Source: Alistipes sp.
Lineage (GTDB): Bacteria; Bacteroidota; Bacteroidia; Bacteroidales; Rikenellaceae
Reading direction: 5' to 3'
Assembly (NCBI GenBank): GCA_022767745.1
Contig: JALENN010000005.1
Coordinates: 62,001 to 126,000 of the forward strand
Length of the DNA: 64,000 bases
In this document: positions 23,680 through 32,686 of the stretch, one piece after another
Layout: each line of letters opens with the position of its first letter
Numbering within the stretch: position 1 is the stretch's first letter
Made by a program: the position numbers and the translations under genes
The notes under the pieces: generated by a model
What the model saw: the letters and a program-made list of their open reading frames with translations, nothing else
Databases searched by the model: none
Told to the model about the DNA's origin: nothing

Positions 23680-24729
23680 ATGATGACTATAAAGACAAAG
23701 GAGAGCGCATCGTTGTTGCTGGCGCTGGTGGCCACGGTATTCGTGGTGGCCGTTATGTTGTGGTGCGGCATTGTATGGTGGATGGTCGTGTGCGTGGCCG
23801 TTGTGGTGTTCGCGCTGCTGTCCCTCTTCTCGCTCTATACGATACGGTCGTATGTGGCCTATAAGCTCAAACCCATATATTCGATCGTCTTCTCGCGCGA
23901 CGTGCACACCACCGAGATAGCCGACGAGCTCAAGGACAAGCACGTGGAGAAGATCTCGGAGGAGCTCACCGCATGGGCCGACGACAACGACAAGGAGATC
24001 GCCCGCCTGAAGCAGACCGAGAAGTTCCGCAAGCAGTATCTGGGCAACGTGGCGCATGAGCTGAAGACCCCGATATTCAACATCCAGGGCTATATCTCGA
24101 CGCTGCTCGACGGCGGACTGGAGGACGAACTCATCAACCGCAAGTATCTGGAGCGCGCCGAGAAGAGCATCGACCGCCTGATAAACATCGTTAACGACCT
24201 GGATACCATCTCGAAGCTCGAGAGCGACATGAACCGCCTGAAGAGCGACAAGTTTGACATCGTGGCCCTGGCGAAGGAGATCGCCGACCAGCTGGAGATC
24301 GAGGCGGCCAAGCGTAAGATACGCATCTCGGTCAAGGGTGCCGACTACCTGCCCTCGCCCTTCTGGGTGATGGCCGACAAGCATTATGTGGGCCAGGTGC
24401 TGGTGAACCTTATAATCAACTCGATACACTATGGCAAGGAGGGCGGTTCGACCCGCATAAAGTTCCGCGACATGATGGACAAGATCCTGGTCGAGGTGGA
24501 GGATACGGGCGTAGGCATCAGCAAGGAGGACATGCCCCGCATCTTCGAGCGCTTCTACCGTGTGGACAAGGGCCGCTCGCGCGAGCAGGGCGGTACGGGT
24601 CTCGGCCTGGCCATCGTCAAGCACATCATCGAGGCGCACGGCGAGCGTATCAACGTACGCAGCGAGCTGGGCGTGGGCACCACCTTTGCCTTCACGCTGA
24701 AGAAGGCGCAGTCTCCCGCCGAGAAGTAG
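23680..24729 (+). CDS. Membrane-bound sensor histidine kinase, orphan in the window
   Basis: The 349-residue kinase has two membrane segments (about residues 10-28 and 32-52) with almost no periplasmic loop, then a DHp domain with the phosphorylated His in NVAHELKTP, and an ATPase domain with N box ([11 protein letters not shown]), G1 (DTGVGI), F box (IFERFYRVD) and G2 ([11 protein letters not shown]). The short loop suggests it senses a membrane or cytoplasmic cue. It resembles PhoR/RprX-type kinases, which normally have a response regulator beside them; none is present here. It precedes lgt by 39 nt. Confidence 0.95.
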   Translation: MMTIKTKESASLLLALVATVFVVAVMLWCGIVWWMVVCVAVVVFALLSLFSLYTIRSYVAYKLKPIYSIVFSRDVHTTEIADELKDKHVEKISEELTAWADDNDKEIARLKQTEKFRKQYLGNVAHELKTPIFNIQGYISTLLDGGLEDELINRKYLERAEKSIDRLINIVNDLDTISKLESDMNRLKSDKFDIVALAKEIADQLEIEAAKRKIRISVKGADYLPSPFWVMADKHYVGQVLVNLIINSIHYGKEGGSTRIKFRDMMDKILVEVEDTGVGISKEDMPRIFERFYRVDKGRSREQGGTGLGLAIVKHIIEAHGERINVRSELGVGTTFAFTLKKAQSPAEK

Positions 24730-24768
24730 TGCGGGCGGCGCAAATGCAGAAAAACCGAAAACAGACAG

Positions 24769-25695
24769 ATGCTTAACGAACTGTTCCATATCGTGTGGGA
24801 TTTCGATCCGGTGATGTTCTCCATCGGGTCGCTCGACATACGCTACTACGGCCTCACGTGGGCCCTGACGATACTCCTTGGCGAGAGGTTCTTCACCTAC
24901 TTTGCGCGGCGCGAGGGCTTCGGCCCGCAGATCGTCGAGACGGGATTTGTGTGGATCACCCTCGGCGCCATCCTCGGCGCCCGCATCGGACACTGCCTCT
25001 TTTACGAGTTCAGCTACTACATAGCCAAACCGTGGGCCATCCTCACCGAGATTCGCAACGGCGGCATGGCCAGCCACGGCGCCGCCATCGGAATGCTGAT
25101 CGGCATGTGGATCACGGCGCGCAAGTGCCGCATGCCATATGTGTGGTGGCTCGACCGCATCATGGTGCCCGTCTCGATAGGCGGCGCGCTGGTGCGTCTG
25201 GGCAACCTCTGCAACTCGGAGATCGTGGGTGCCGCGACCGATGTGCCGTGGGGATTCAAGTTCGTGCGGCTCTATCCGTCGATGCCCGTTGACCAGATTC
25301 CCGTGCTGCATCCCGCGCAGCTCTACGAGGCGCTGTGCTATATGGTCATCTTCGGCGTGCTGCTGTGGCTCTACCGCCGCCGCGACGAGGGACGGCGACA
25401 TGCCGGCGTGATGTTCAGCGTGGGTCTTATGGGCATCTTCCTCACCCGTTTCCTGATCGAGTTCATCAAGGCCGATCAGGAGGCCTTCGAGCAGGGCATG
25501 CTCCTCAATATGGGGCAACTGCTCAGCATACCCTTCATCCTGTTGGGGGTATGGATGATGTGGCGCAGCCGTCAGGGGGCCTTCCCCGTGGCGGTGCCTC
25601 CCTCTGATAAGGGTCGTGCGGCGCATTCGGGCGCGGCGGCCGAAACCGCGGGTCACGACGTGGCCAAAAAGAAAAAAAACAAGAGAAAATGGTAG
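24769..25695 (+). CDS. lgt: Prolipoprotein diacylglyceryl transferase
   Basis: The enzyme transfers diacylglycerol from phosphatidylglycerol to the lipobox Cys of prolipoproteins in the inner membrane; many lipoproteins of this window depend on it. It has 308 residues with several membrane segments, the conserved [10 protein letters not shown] loop and the Lgt signature [15 protein letters not shown]. The C-terminal tail is long and Lys-rich (KKKKNKRKW). Its stop overlaps the ATG of the HU-SPOR gene (ATGGTAG), so translation is coupled. Confidence 0.96.
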   Translation: MLNELFHIVWDFDPVMFSIGSLDIRYYGLTWALTILLGERFFTYFARREGFGPQIVETGFVWITLGAILGARIGHCLFYEFSYYIAKPWAILTEIRNGGMASHGAAIGMLIGMWITARKCRMPYVWWLDRIMVPVSIGGALVRLGNLCNSEIVGAATDVPWGFKFVRLYPSMPVDQIPVLHPAQLYEALCYMVIFGVLLWLYRRRDEGRRHAGVMFSVGLMGIFLTRFLIEFIKADQEAFEQGMLLNMGQLLSIPFILLGVWMMWRSRQGAFPVAVPPSDKGRAAHSGAAAETAGHDVAKKKKNKRKW

Positions 25696-26633
25696 AAGAG
25701 GTTAACAAGATCATCTATAACATGCTCATCGGCGGCAAGGTAGTCCTGCTGCCGGGGGTGGGCACGCTCTATATCGAGCGCCAGGGGGCGCGGCGCATAT
25801 CGAAGGATCGTCTTCTGAGCCCGCGTAATGCGGTGAACTTCTCTTCGCAGAGCGACGAGGGCAGTTCGATCGTGGACGAGATCGTTGCCATCGCCGGGTG
25901 CGGCGAGGAGCAGGCCCGCGACATATACGACCGCTGGCTGTCGAAGACGCGCGAGGGCAAGCGCCTGACCATAGGCGGCGTGGGCGTGCTCAACGACAAG
26001 AGCTTCTCGCCCGAGCCGGGTTTCAATGCCGCCATCAATCCCGGCGGCGTCAAGACGCTGGTTGTGCGGCAGCGCAACAACACATGGCTCTATGCCGTGA
26101 GCGGCGTGTGTGCTGCGGTGGCGCTGTGCGTGGGCATCTACATGCTGGCGGGCGATTCTCTCTTCGGCGGCGTGAGTGTCGTCGACGGCAGCGATGCCGG
26201 GCCTGTGGCCGCGACCGTAGCGGGTGACTCGACGCAGCTGGCACAGCCCGTGACGGGAGATTCTCTGTCGGCGGCAGCGGCTGTGACGCCTGCGGCCGAG
26301 GGTGCGGCGGCGCAACAGACCGCAGTGTCTGCGCAGAGTGCACCTGCGGCAACAACGGCAACGCCTTCTGCTCCGACGGCAGAAGAGACGGCTGCGGCAT
26401 CGGCCGGCTATCGTTTCTGGGTCGTGGCGGGCGTGTTCTCGACGGAGCAGAACGCCTCGCGTGCGCTGGAGCAGGCGGCCAAGCATATCAAGGATATGGA
26501 CGGGCGCATCGTCCCCTTCAAGGGCAAGTTCATAGCGGCGGTCTACGGCAGCGACAAGCGCACCGACTGCAACGCCTTCGCCAAGTCGTACAGTGACATA
26601 TATCCCGACCTTTGGATATACGAGGTCAAGTGA
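25689..26633 (+). CDS. HU (CCDC81-like) and SPOR domain membrane protein
   Basis: The 314-residue protein combines an N-terminal cytoplasmic HU/IHF-like domain ([27 protein letters not shown] in the first 32 residues is its beginning) with a membrane segment at about 137-155 (WLYAVSGVCAAVALCVGIYML), a low-complexity Ala/Thr/Gln linker (160-240) and a C-terminal SPOR domain (from YRFWVVAGVFST) that binds denuded peptidoglycan at division sites. This architecture is known in Bacteroidetes and suggests a link between a DNA- or protein-binding cytoplasmic module and the septal wall. It overlaps lgt by 7 nt and GtrA by 1 nt. Confidence 0.9.
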   Translation: MVEEVNKIIYNMLIGGKVVLLPGVGTLYIERQGARRISKDRLLSPRNAVNFSSQSDEGSSIVDEIVAIAGCGEEQARDIYDRWLSKTREGKRLTIGGVGVLNDKSFSPEPGFNAAINPGGVKTLVVRQRNNTWLYAVSGVCAAVALCVGIYMLAGDSLFGGVSVVDGSDAGPVAATVAGDSTQLAQPVTGDSLSAAAAVTPAAEGAAAQQTAVSAQSAPAATTATPSAPTAEETAAASAGYRFWVVAGVFSTEQNASRALEQAAKHIKDMDGRIVPFKGKFIAAVYGSDKRTDCNAFAKSYSDIYPDLWIYEVK

Positions 26634-27118
26634 TGAGGCTGGCTGACACGCTCATACGCGTTATTGACATGTTCTACGTGCGGCCGCTGACCCGTCTGGT
26701 CTCGCGCCGCATGTTCCGTTATGCCGTCTGTGGCGGCGCCAACATGGTGCTCGACCTCATGTGGTACTATGTGATCTACCACTTCGTCGTAGCCGAACGC
26801 TACATCGACCTCGGTGTGGTGGTCGTCTCGCCGCATGTGGCGGCGCTGGCCGTGGTATTTCCCATTACGTTCCTTACGGGCTTCTGGCTCAACCGCAACG
26901 TGGCCTTCTGCGTTACGGATGCGCGCGCGTCGCGTCAGATGTTGCGTTATACCATCTCGGTGGCAGGTTCGCTGCTGCTGAACTATGTCTGCATAAAACT
27001 CTTCGTCGAGGTGTGCGGCGTGTGGCCCACGCCTGCCAAGGCCCTCACGACGGCCGTATGCGTGGCGTACAGCTATCTGGCAGGGCGGTATTTTACATTT
27101 ACATCCGACAAGAGTTGA
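26633..27118 (+). CDS. GtrA-family membrane protein
   Basis: The 161-residue protein has four predicted membrane segments and the GtrA patterns FRYAVCGGANMVLDLMWYY near residue 30 and FLTGFWLNRNVAFCV near residue 85. GtrA-like proteins are thought to flip or stabilise polyprenyl-linked sugars for cell-wall or O-antigen modification. The ATG at 26633 overlaps the HU-SPOR stop by one base (TGATG). It closes a tight lgt-HU/SPOR-GtrA operon. Confidence 0.9.
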   Translation: MRLADTLIRVIDMFYVRPLTRLVSRRMFRYAVCGGANMVLDLMWYYVIYHFVVAERYIDLGVVVVSPHVAALAVVFPITFLTGFWLNRNVAFCVTDARASRQMLRYTISVAGSLLLNYVCIKLFVEVCGVWPTPAKALTTAVCVAYSYLAGRYFTFTSDKS

Positions 27119-27166
27119 ATGGTGTGACGTGTTGGGCGGATGGTCTGTCGGAGGTATGTCCCCGAA

Positions 27167-27198
27167 AAAAGCGACGCCGGTCCTGCAGGGCCGGCGTC
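27167..27198 (-). terminator. Terminator of the TonB receptor gene
   Basis: GACGCCGG (27173-27180) pairs with CCGGCGTC (27191-27198); A6 at 27165-27170 gives the T run on the minus strand. Confidence 0.8.
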
Positions 27199-27227
27199 TG
27201 TCCTTCTCGCTGATTTTTACCGTTTGA

Positions 27228-29210
27228 TTATTTGAAAGTGAATATCACGCCTGCCGTGACCCAGCAGTCGGGCATGAGCATGCCTCCGTAGTCGAAGTAA
27301 CGTGTGGAGGTGATGTTCGTGGCGTCGACATATATGCGCATCTTCCAGATGTCGTACGATGCACGGGCATCGAGCAGGAAGTAGGGCTCGTAGGAGTGCA
27401 TGGCGGCATCGCGGCCCGCATACGATCCTATGCGGTCGTAGAGCGTACCCGTAAGCGACAGCGTCAGGTTACGCACGGGAGCCGTGTCGAGACGCATCGA
27501 GAGCTTGTTGCGCATGTAGTCGAGGGCGTACTTCGAGATCATGCCCTTGCTGTCGGAATCCTGGTGTATGTATCCGTATCCGACCGAGGCGCGGCGCATC
27601 CATCCCGAGGTAGTGTATGCGAGCGACAGCTCGGCGCCGATGGTATTCATTTTGGTGATCTGCATCGACTGCCAGTCGTCGTCGACGGTCTGCTTGACCC
27701 AGTCGATGACGTTGCGGCCGCGGCGGTAGTAGGTGTAGAGGCTGCCCTGCCATCCCTGGCGGTCGTACTGTGCCGCGATGTGGTAGGTCAGGGCGTGCTC
27801 GGGCGAGAGGTCGTGGTTGCTCTGGTATCCTGCCGAGGTGTAGTAGAGGTCGGTGTACGTCGGCAGTCGCATCGATTCCACCACTCCCGCGTCGAACGAC
27901 CAGCAGCGGCCTGCGTCGTATCCCGCGCCGATGTTCCACAGGGCGTCGGTCCCGTAGTCGGAGTGGCTGACGCCTGCGGCCCCCGTGAGCGAGAACCGCT
28001 GCCAGCGCTTCTCGTGGCGCAGCGTGGCATTCACGGTGGTGCGGCCCTTGCGGTGGTTGTAGTCGATGCCGCGGATGCGCTTCGGGGCGCACTCGTCGCC
28101 CAGCACCGTACTGTATATGTGGTTGTATGCCATGTCGACACCCAGTGTCGTCTCGCCCGCGATCCAGTTGTACCCCGCGGCAGCCTCAGCGCCGATGTTG
28201 TCGGTGATGTGGTGGTTGAAGGGTACCTTCGACTCGTCGCCGCGTATGAGCTCGAAGCGGTCGGTGTTCATGCGGTAGCTGACGTTGGCCGTCAGTCGCA
28301 GCCGCTCGCCCTGCCGCAGCCACCGCAACGATGCCAGCGCCGTGGAGGTATGCTCGAACTGGTCGGGATAGGAGAGCGAGTAGAAGCCGTTGGCTCCGAA
28401 GTCCCTGTTCTGGTATCCGACCTGCAGGTCGAATAGCCCCGCCCGCGGCGACGAGTATGTCATACGCGCGTATCCGTTGTAGTTCATGAAGTCGGTGTTG
28501 TGCGTATATCCGCCGCTGTGGCGGGCCGATCCCGTCACCAGGAGCGACAGGCGGTCGGTCGTAAAGCCTCCGGCCAGCGAACCGTAGTAGTATCCGTAGG
28601 CTCCGCCCGTGGCCTCGACCGATATGTAGCGGGGGTAGAGCGGTGCGGTACGTATGTCCACGGCACCGGCGTAGGCGCCCACGCCCGAAACGCCGTCGAT
28701 GACGTTTATGGCCGAGACTGCATTGATGTCGATTGGAAGTGAATGTGACTGGTGGCCGGTTCTGGCATCGGTGAAGTTGATGCCGTTGAGAGTGACCATG
28801 GTCTGGTCGAATGAACCTCCGCGGATCGAGATGTCGGTCTGTATCCCCTTACCGCCGCGTTCGCGCACGTCGACGGCAGGCGAGAGGCGCAGGGCAGACT
28901 CGATGGTCTGCAGGGGCGCGACGCTCTCCGTCGAGCGTTTGAAGACGGGTGTCTGCGACGTGATGCTGCGCGAGGTGCCGGATTGCCGCCCCGCGACATT
29001 CACCCTCTCTACCTCAAGCGTGCGGTAGACGGATGTGGTGTCGGCACCCATGTCCTGGGCTCCGACCGTCGCAGAAGAGATGATCGACATGCTGACCGAG
29101 AGGACCCCGATGTTGACGCAGCGGCCGAGCGAGGCAAATATGCCGTAGGCTTTGCGGCTCCAGCGTCGGAAACAAGGCGTACCCTGCTGTCGTGCTGTCT
29201 TTTTCTTCAT
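27228..29210 (-). CDS. TonB-dependent outer-membrane receptor
   Basis: The 660-residue receptor has an unusually long N-terminus of about 50 residues before the presumed signal cleavage (FRRWSRKAYGIFASLG, then a hydrophobic stretch ending SSATVGAQ). The plug domain follows (VDVRERGGKGIQTDISIRGGSFDQ, then GINFTDARTGHQ), and the barrel ends in a typical aromatic strand (WVTAGVIFTFK). The size is that of BtuB/FepA-like receptors, well below SusC proteins. The basic N-terminal motif resembles that of Bacteroidales receptors assigned to vitamin B12 or similar cofactors (recollection, inference). It lies 39 nt after uvrB on the same strand, and no cobalamin riboswitch is visible there. Confidence 0.92.
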   Translation of the reverse strand: MKKKTARQQGTPCFRRWSRKAYGIFASLGRCVNIGVLSVSMSIISSATVGAQDMGADTTSVYRTLEVERVNVAGRQSGTSRSITSQTPVFKRSTESVAPLQTIESALRLSPAVDVRERGGKGIQTDISIRGGSFDQTMVTLNGINFTDARTGHQSHSLPIDINAVSAINVIDGVSGVGAYAGAVDIRTAPLYPRYISVEATGGAYGYYYGSLAGGFTTDRLSLLVTGSARHSGGYTHNTDFMNYNGYARMTYSSPRAGLFDLQVGYQNRDFGANGFYSLSYPDQFEHTSTALASLRWLRQGERLRLTANVSYRMNTDRFELIRGDESKVPFNHHITDNIGAEAAAGYNWIAGETTLGVDMAYNHIYSTVLGDECAPKRIRGIDYNHRKGRTTVNATLRHEKRWQRFSLTGAAGVSHSDYGTDALWNIGAGYDAGRCWSFDAGVVESMRLPTYTDLYYTSAGYQSNHDLSPEHALTYHIAAQYDRQGWQGSLYTYYRRGRNVIDWVKQTVDDDWQSMQITKMNTIGAELSLAYTTSGWMRRASVGYGYIHQDSDSKGMISKYALDYMRNKLSMRLDTAPVRNLTLSLTGTLYDRIGSYAGRDAAMHSYEPYFLLDARASYDIWKMRIYVDATNITSTRYFDYGGMLMPDCWVTAGVIFTFK

Positions 29211-29249
29211 TTGTGTTTTACTGATTTTGGGTTATATGCCGAGGGAGGA

Positions 29250-31283
29250 TCAGCGAGCCTCCTCCTTCAGTTTCTGCAGTTCGTACATGCGGTCGCGGTA
29301 GCGTGCCGCGGCAAGGAAATCGAGCGACTTGGCCGCACGCTCCATATCCTCGCGGGCCTTGTTGATGAGCGTGTCGAGTTCGGCAACATTGTATGTGGTC
29401 TGCACGTCGGCAGCAGCCATGTGGTTCTCCTCGACCGTGGGGTAGAGCGGCGTTGCGGCGGCCGGCTGCTGCTCCTGCTGTTGCTGCGCGAGAAGCAGGC
29501 TCTGTCCCGACCCGCTCTTCTGCGCCTGCCGCGGCAGCATCTCGTGCTCGATATTATACTGTACCTGCTTCTCGCGGCGGCGGTTGCTCTGCTCGATGGC
29601 CGCCATCATCGAATCGGTACAGTGGTCGGCGTAGAGTATGACGTGGCCGTTCGAGTGGCGAGCGGCACGTCCTGCAATCTGCGTGATAGATCGTACATTA
29701 CGCAGGAATCCCTCCTTGTCGGCGTCGAGGATGGCCACGAGGCCCACTTCCGGCAGGTCGAGGCCCTCGCGCAGAAGGTTCACGCCCACCAGCACGTCGA
29801 ACATGCCGGCGCGCAGGTCCTCGAGTATCTGCACGCGCTCCAGCGTGTCGACATCCGAGTGGATGTAACGGTTGCGGATGCCCACGCGGTCGAAGTATTT
29901 CGACAGCTCCTCGGCCATGCGCTTGGTGATGGTGGTGATGAGGATCTTGTCCTCGACTTTCACGCGCTTGTCGATCTCTTCGATAAGGTCGTCTATCTGG
30001 TTGAGCGTCACGCGCACCTCCAGCGGCGGGTCGACCAGTCCCGTGGGGCGGATCAGCTGCTCGACTACAACGCCCTCGCTCTTGACGAGCTCGTAGTCGG
30101 CGGGGGTGGCGCTGACATATATCGTGGTGCCCATCAGCTGCTCGAACTCCTCGAATCGCAGCGGGCGGTTGTCCTTGGCCGCGGGGAGGCGGAAGCCGTA
30201 CTCGACGAGGTTCTCCTTGCGGGCGCGGTCGCCGCCGAACATGGCGTGCACCTGCGGCAAGGTGACGTGGCTCTCGTCGATTACCATCAGATAGTCCTTC
30301 GGGAAGTAGTCCAGCAGGCAGAAGGGGCGCGTCCCCTCGGAGCGGCCGTCGAAGTAGCGCGAGTAGTTCTCGATGCCGGGGCAGTAGCCCAGCTCCTTGA
30401 TCATCTCGAGGTCGTACTCCACGCGCTGCTTGATGCGCTGCGCCTCGACCATGCGCTCCTGCCGCTCGAAGAACTCGATCTGCTTGCCCAGGTCGAGGTA
30501 TATCTGCTGCACCGCCGAGTTGATATGCTCCTTGGTGGTGACGAAGAGGTTGGCGGGGAAGATGGTCACCTCGTCGAGCGTCTCGAAACGCTGTCCGCTC
30601 ACGGGGTCGATCGTCTGTATCGACTCTATCTCGTTGTCGAAGAAAGTGACGCGGTAGCAGTTGTCGCCGAAGGCGGGCATTATGTCGAATGTGTCGCCCT
30701 TGACGCGGAACGTCGCGGGTGACATGTCGGTCTCGGTGCGGGTGTAGAGCGCCTCCACAAGGCGGTACATGAAGTGCTTGTAGTTGACCACGTCGCCCGT
30801 GCGTATCGTTATCGAGGTGGCGTGGAAGTCGTTCGGGTTGCCTATGCCGTAGAGGCACGAGACGCTCGACACGACGATCACGTCGCGCCGTCCCGACAGC
30901 AGCGTGGCCGTGGCGTGCAGGCGCAGCTTGTCCAGCTCGTCGTTTATGGCCAGGTCCTTCTCGATGTATGTGTCCGACGATGGAAGGTACGCCTCGGGCT
31001 GGTAGTAGTCGTAGTAGGATACGAAGTACTCGACGGCGTTGTCGGGGAAGAAGTTCTTGAACTCGCCGTAGAGCTGTGCCGCGAGGGTCTTGTTGTGGCT
31101 CAGCACCAGCGTCGGGCGGTTGAAGTGCGCCACAACGTTGGCTATGGTGAAGGTCTTGCCCGAGCCCGTCACGCCGAGAAGCGTGTTGTGGCGCGCCCCG
31201 CTCTCGATCGAGTCGATGAGCTGGGCGATGGCCTCGGGCTGGTCACCCGTGGGCGCATAATCCGACACCAGTTTGAAATCCAT
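29250..31283 (-). CDS. uvrB: UvrABC system helicase subunit UvrB
   Basis: The 677-residue damage-recognition helicase of nucleotide excision repair shows Walker A (GVTGSGKTFT), the beta-hairpin segment following YYDYYQPEAYLP, DEXH-like VIDESHVTLPQ, helicase motif VI (IGRAAR variant QIAGRAARHS), and a C-terminal UVR domain (ELDTLINKAREDMERAAKSLDF) for UvrC contact. Length is normal. The -7 box TACCTTTG is 4 nt from the ATG, so the mRNA is probably leaderless. Confidence 0.98.
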   Translation of the reverse strand: MDFKLVSDYAPTGDQPEAIAQLIDSIESGARHNTLLGVTGSGKTFTIANVVAHFNRPTLVLSHNKTLAAQLYGEFKNFFPDNAVEYFVSYYDYYQPEAYLPSSDTYIEKDLAINDELDKLRLHATATLLSGRRDVIVVSSVSCLYGIGNPNDFHATSITIRTGDVVNYKHFMYRLVEALYTRTETDMSPATFRVKGDTFDIMPAFGDNCYRVTFFDNEIESIQTIDPVSGQRFETLDEVTIFPANLFVTTKEHINSAVQQIYLDLGKQIEFFERQERMVEAQRIKQRVEYDLEMIKELGYCPGIENYSRYFDGRSEGTRPFCLLDYFPKDYLMVIDESHVTLPQVHAMFGGDRARKENLVEYGFRLPAAKDNRPLRFEEFEQLMGTTIYVSATPADYELVKSEGVVVEQLIRPTGLVDPPLEVRVTLNQIDDLIEEIDKRVKVEDKILITTITKRMAEELSKYFDRVGIRNRYIHSDVDTLERVQILEDLRAGMFDVLVGVNLLREGLDLPEVGLVAILDADKEGFLRNVRSITQIAGRAARHSNGHVILYADHCTDSMMAAIEQSNRRREKQVQYNIEHEMLPRQAQKSGSGQSLLLAQQQQEQQPAAATPLYPTVEENHMAAADVQTTYNVAELDTLINKAREDMERAAKSLDFLAAARYRDRMYELQKLKEEAR

Positions 31284-31287
31284 GCCG

Positions 31288-31295
31288 CAAAGGTA
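31288..31295 (-). promoter_or_regulatory. -7 box abutting the uvrB start codon
   Basis: CAAAGGTA reads TACCTTTG on the minus strand; the order there is TACCTTTGCGGCATG, leaving 4 nt between the box and ATG. Confidence 0.55.
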
Positions 31296-31321
31296 ACGAA
31301 AAAATCTTTACGTAAAATGAA

Positions 31322-31348
31322 AAGGGCAGGGCATGCAGCCCCGCCCTT
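31322..31348 (-). terminator. Terminator of the TlpA-like lipoprotein gene
   Basis: AAGGGCAGGGC (31322-31332) pairs with GCCCCGCCCTT (31338-31348) with one mismatch and a 5-nt loop; TTTTCATTTT follows in the minus direction. Confidence 0.75.
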
Positions 31349-31375
31349 ATGACGGAATGTCCGCGCGGCGGCGGG

Positions 31376-32494
31376 TCAGAATATGGCGTCCAGTTCGTTG
31401 TAGAAGTCGGGACCCTCGCCCCTGAAGACCTTGTGTATGCGGCCGTCGGGGTCGATGACGATCTTGGTGGGGTAGCCGTTTATGCCGTAGAGCACGGCGG
31501 CATCCTTGTCGATCGGGGCGCCGTTGGGGTTGTGCAGCTGCAGCCACGGCATCCGGTACTTATCGAGCCCCGCTTTCCACCTCTCGGGCGTGTCGATGCA
31601 GTCGATGCTGACGAAGGTGCATTGCTTGCGGTATTTCTCCTCGTACTTCTTCATCTCGGGAATGCCCTTGATGCACCATCCGCACCACGTTCCCCAGAAG
31701 TCCAGCACGACCCACTTGCCGCGCAGCGAACTCAGCGTCACCGCCTTGCCGTCGGGGTCGTTGAGCGTGAAGTCGGGAGCCTCAGCGCCGGGAACGGTCG
31801 CCTCGGCAGCCTTCCGGGTGGCTATGCGGCGGTCGGAGTTGTGCTTGGTTTCGTCGATCAGGGGTGCGAGGTGTGAGGTGCGGATATCCTCGTCGATGAT
31901 GTCGTAGAGCGCCGGCACCGAGTCCAGCGGGACGTTGCGTAGGAGCAGCGCGGCCGACGGGTTGTCGGCGTTGCGGCGTATCCATGCTGCGGTGTGCGTG
32001 CGGCGCACGGTCGAGATCGAGTCATAGGTGGCGTAGTAGTCCCTGTTTTGCGGGTCGCCGTTCAGGAGGTTGACCATGCTGTCGATGGCCATATCCATGT
32101 CGTGCACCGTCTTGAGGTAGTCGGTCATGCCCTCGGCTGCGGCGGAGCCGGATGCCGTGTAGGTGTAGCCCTTGCCGTAGGGTTCGAGCTTTATGGTGAT
32201 GCGGTCCTTCGGCTCGACGGTGAGGCGCAGGAACTTCTGCGGCATCGAGGCGGGCGATATGACATAGAGCGACGGCAGCGAGTCGGGCGTGATGACCGCC
32301 TTCCCGTCCTTGAGGGTGACGACCTCGTTCTTTGCCCGCGGGTCGCTGTCGTTGGGGATGGGCAGATCCTTCAGTGCTACGTGCGATACGTTCAGTTTGG
32401 TTTCGTCGAGGCCGCTGATCATGACGGTTATGCCCGGCTTCGAACATGCCGTGGCAAGGAGCGCCGTGGCGCAGATGATGGCAAATCTTTTCAT
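31376..32494 (-). CDS. TlpA/ResA-like thioredoxin-fold lipoprotein
   Basis: The 372-residue protein carries a lipoprotein signal (MKRFAIICATALLATAC, lipidated Cys17). Residues about 20-120 form the DUF4369-like beta domain usual in Bacteroidetes redox lipoproteins, a helical segment follows, and the thioredoxin fold starts at about 240 (APDFTLNDPDGKAVTL) with the redox motif WCGWC and the cis-Pro loop GYPTKIVID. It should reduce or isomerise disulfides, or reduce peroxides, at the cell envelope. The partner is unknown. Confidence 0.93.
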   Translation of the reverse strand: MKRFAIICATALLATACSKPGITVMISGLDETKLNVSHVALKDLPIPNDSDPRAKNEVVTLKDGKAVITPDSLPSLYVISPASMPQKFLRLTVEPKDRITIKLEPYGKGYTYTASGSAAAEGMTDYLKTVHDMDMAIDSMVNLLNGDPQNRDYYATYDSISTVRRTHTAAWIRRNADNPSAALLLRNVPLDSVPALYDIIDEDIRTSHLAPLIDETKHNSDRRIATRKAAEATVPGAEAPDFTLNDPDGKAVTLSSLRGKWVVLDFWGTWCGWCIKGIPEMKKYEEKYRKQCTFVSIDCIDTPERWKAGLDKYRMPWLQLHNPNGAPIDKDAAVLYGINGYPTKIVIDPDGRIHKVFRGEGPDFYNELDAIF

Positions 32495-32654
32495 GGCGGG
32501 AAGTGGTTTGGGTCATAAAGTTATGAAAAAAATTCATGATGCGGTGCTGCCGCCGTCATTTTCGGCGCCGTGCGCAGCCCTTCGCGCCTGTTGCCGCCGC
32601 CGTGCCCGCTGCAAGAATAGCGCGGCAGCGCGATGCAATCTCGCCGATTATTGT

Positions 32655-32662
32655 TAACTTTG
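32655..32662 (+). promoter_or_regulatory. -7 box of the dnaG operon
   Basis: TAACTTTG, 24 nt before the ATG at 32687. Confidence 0.55.
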
Positions 32663-32686
32663 CCTGCTAAAAAGTATGCTCGGAAA

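Noticed and set aside
29211..29249. Cobalamin riboswitch before the TonB receptor
   Set aside because: The gap to uvrB is only 39 nt, far too short for the element, and no B12-box is visible.
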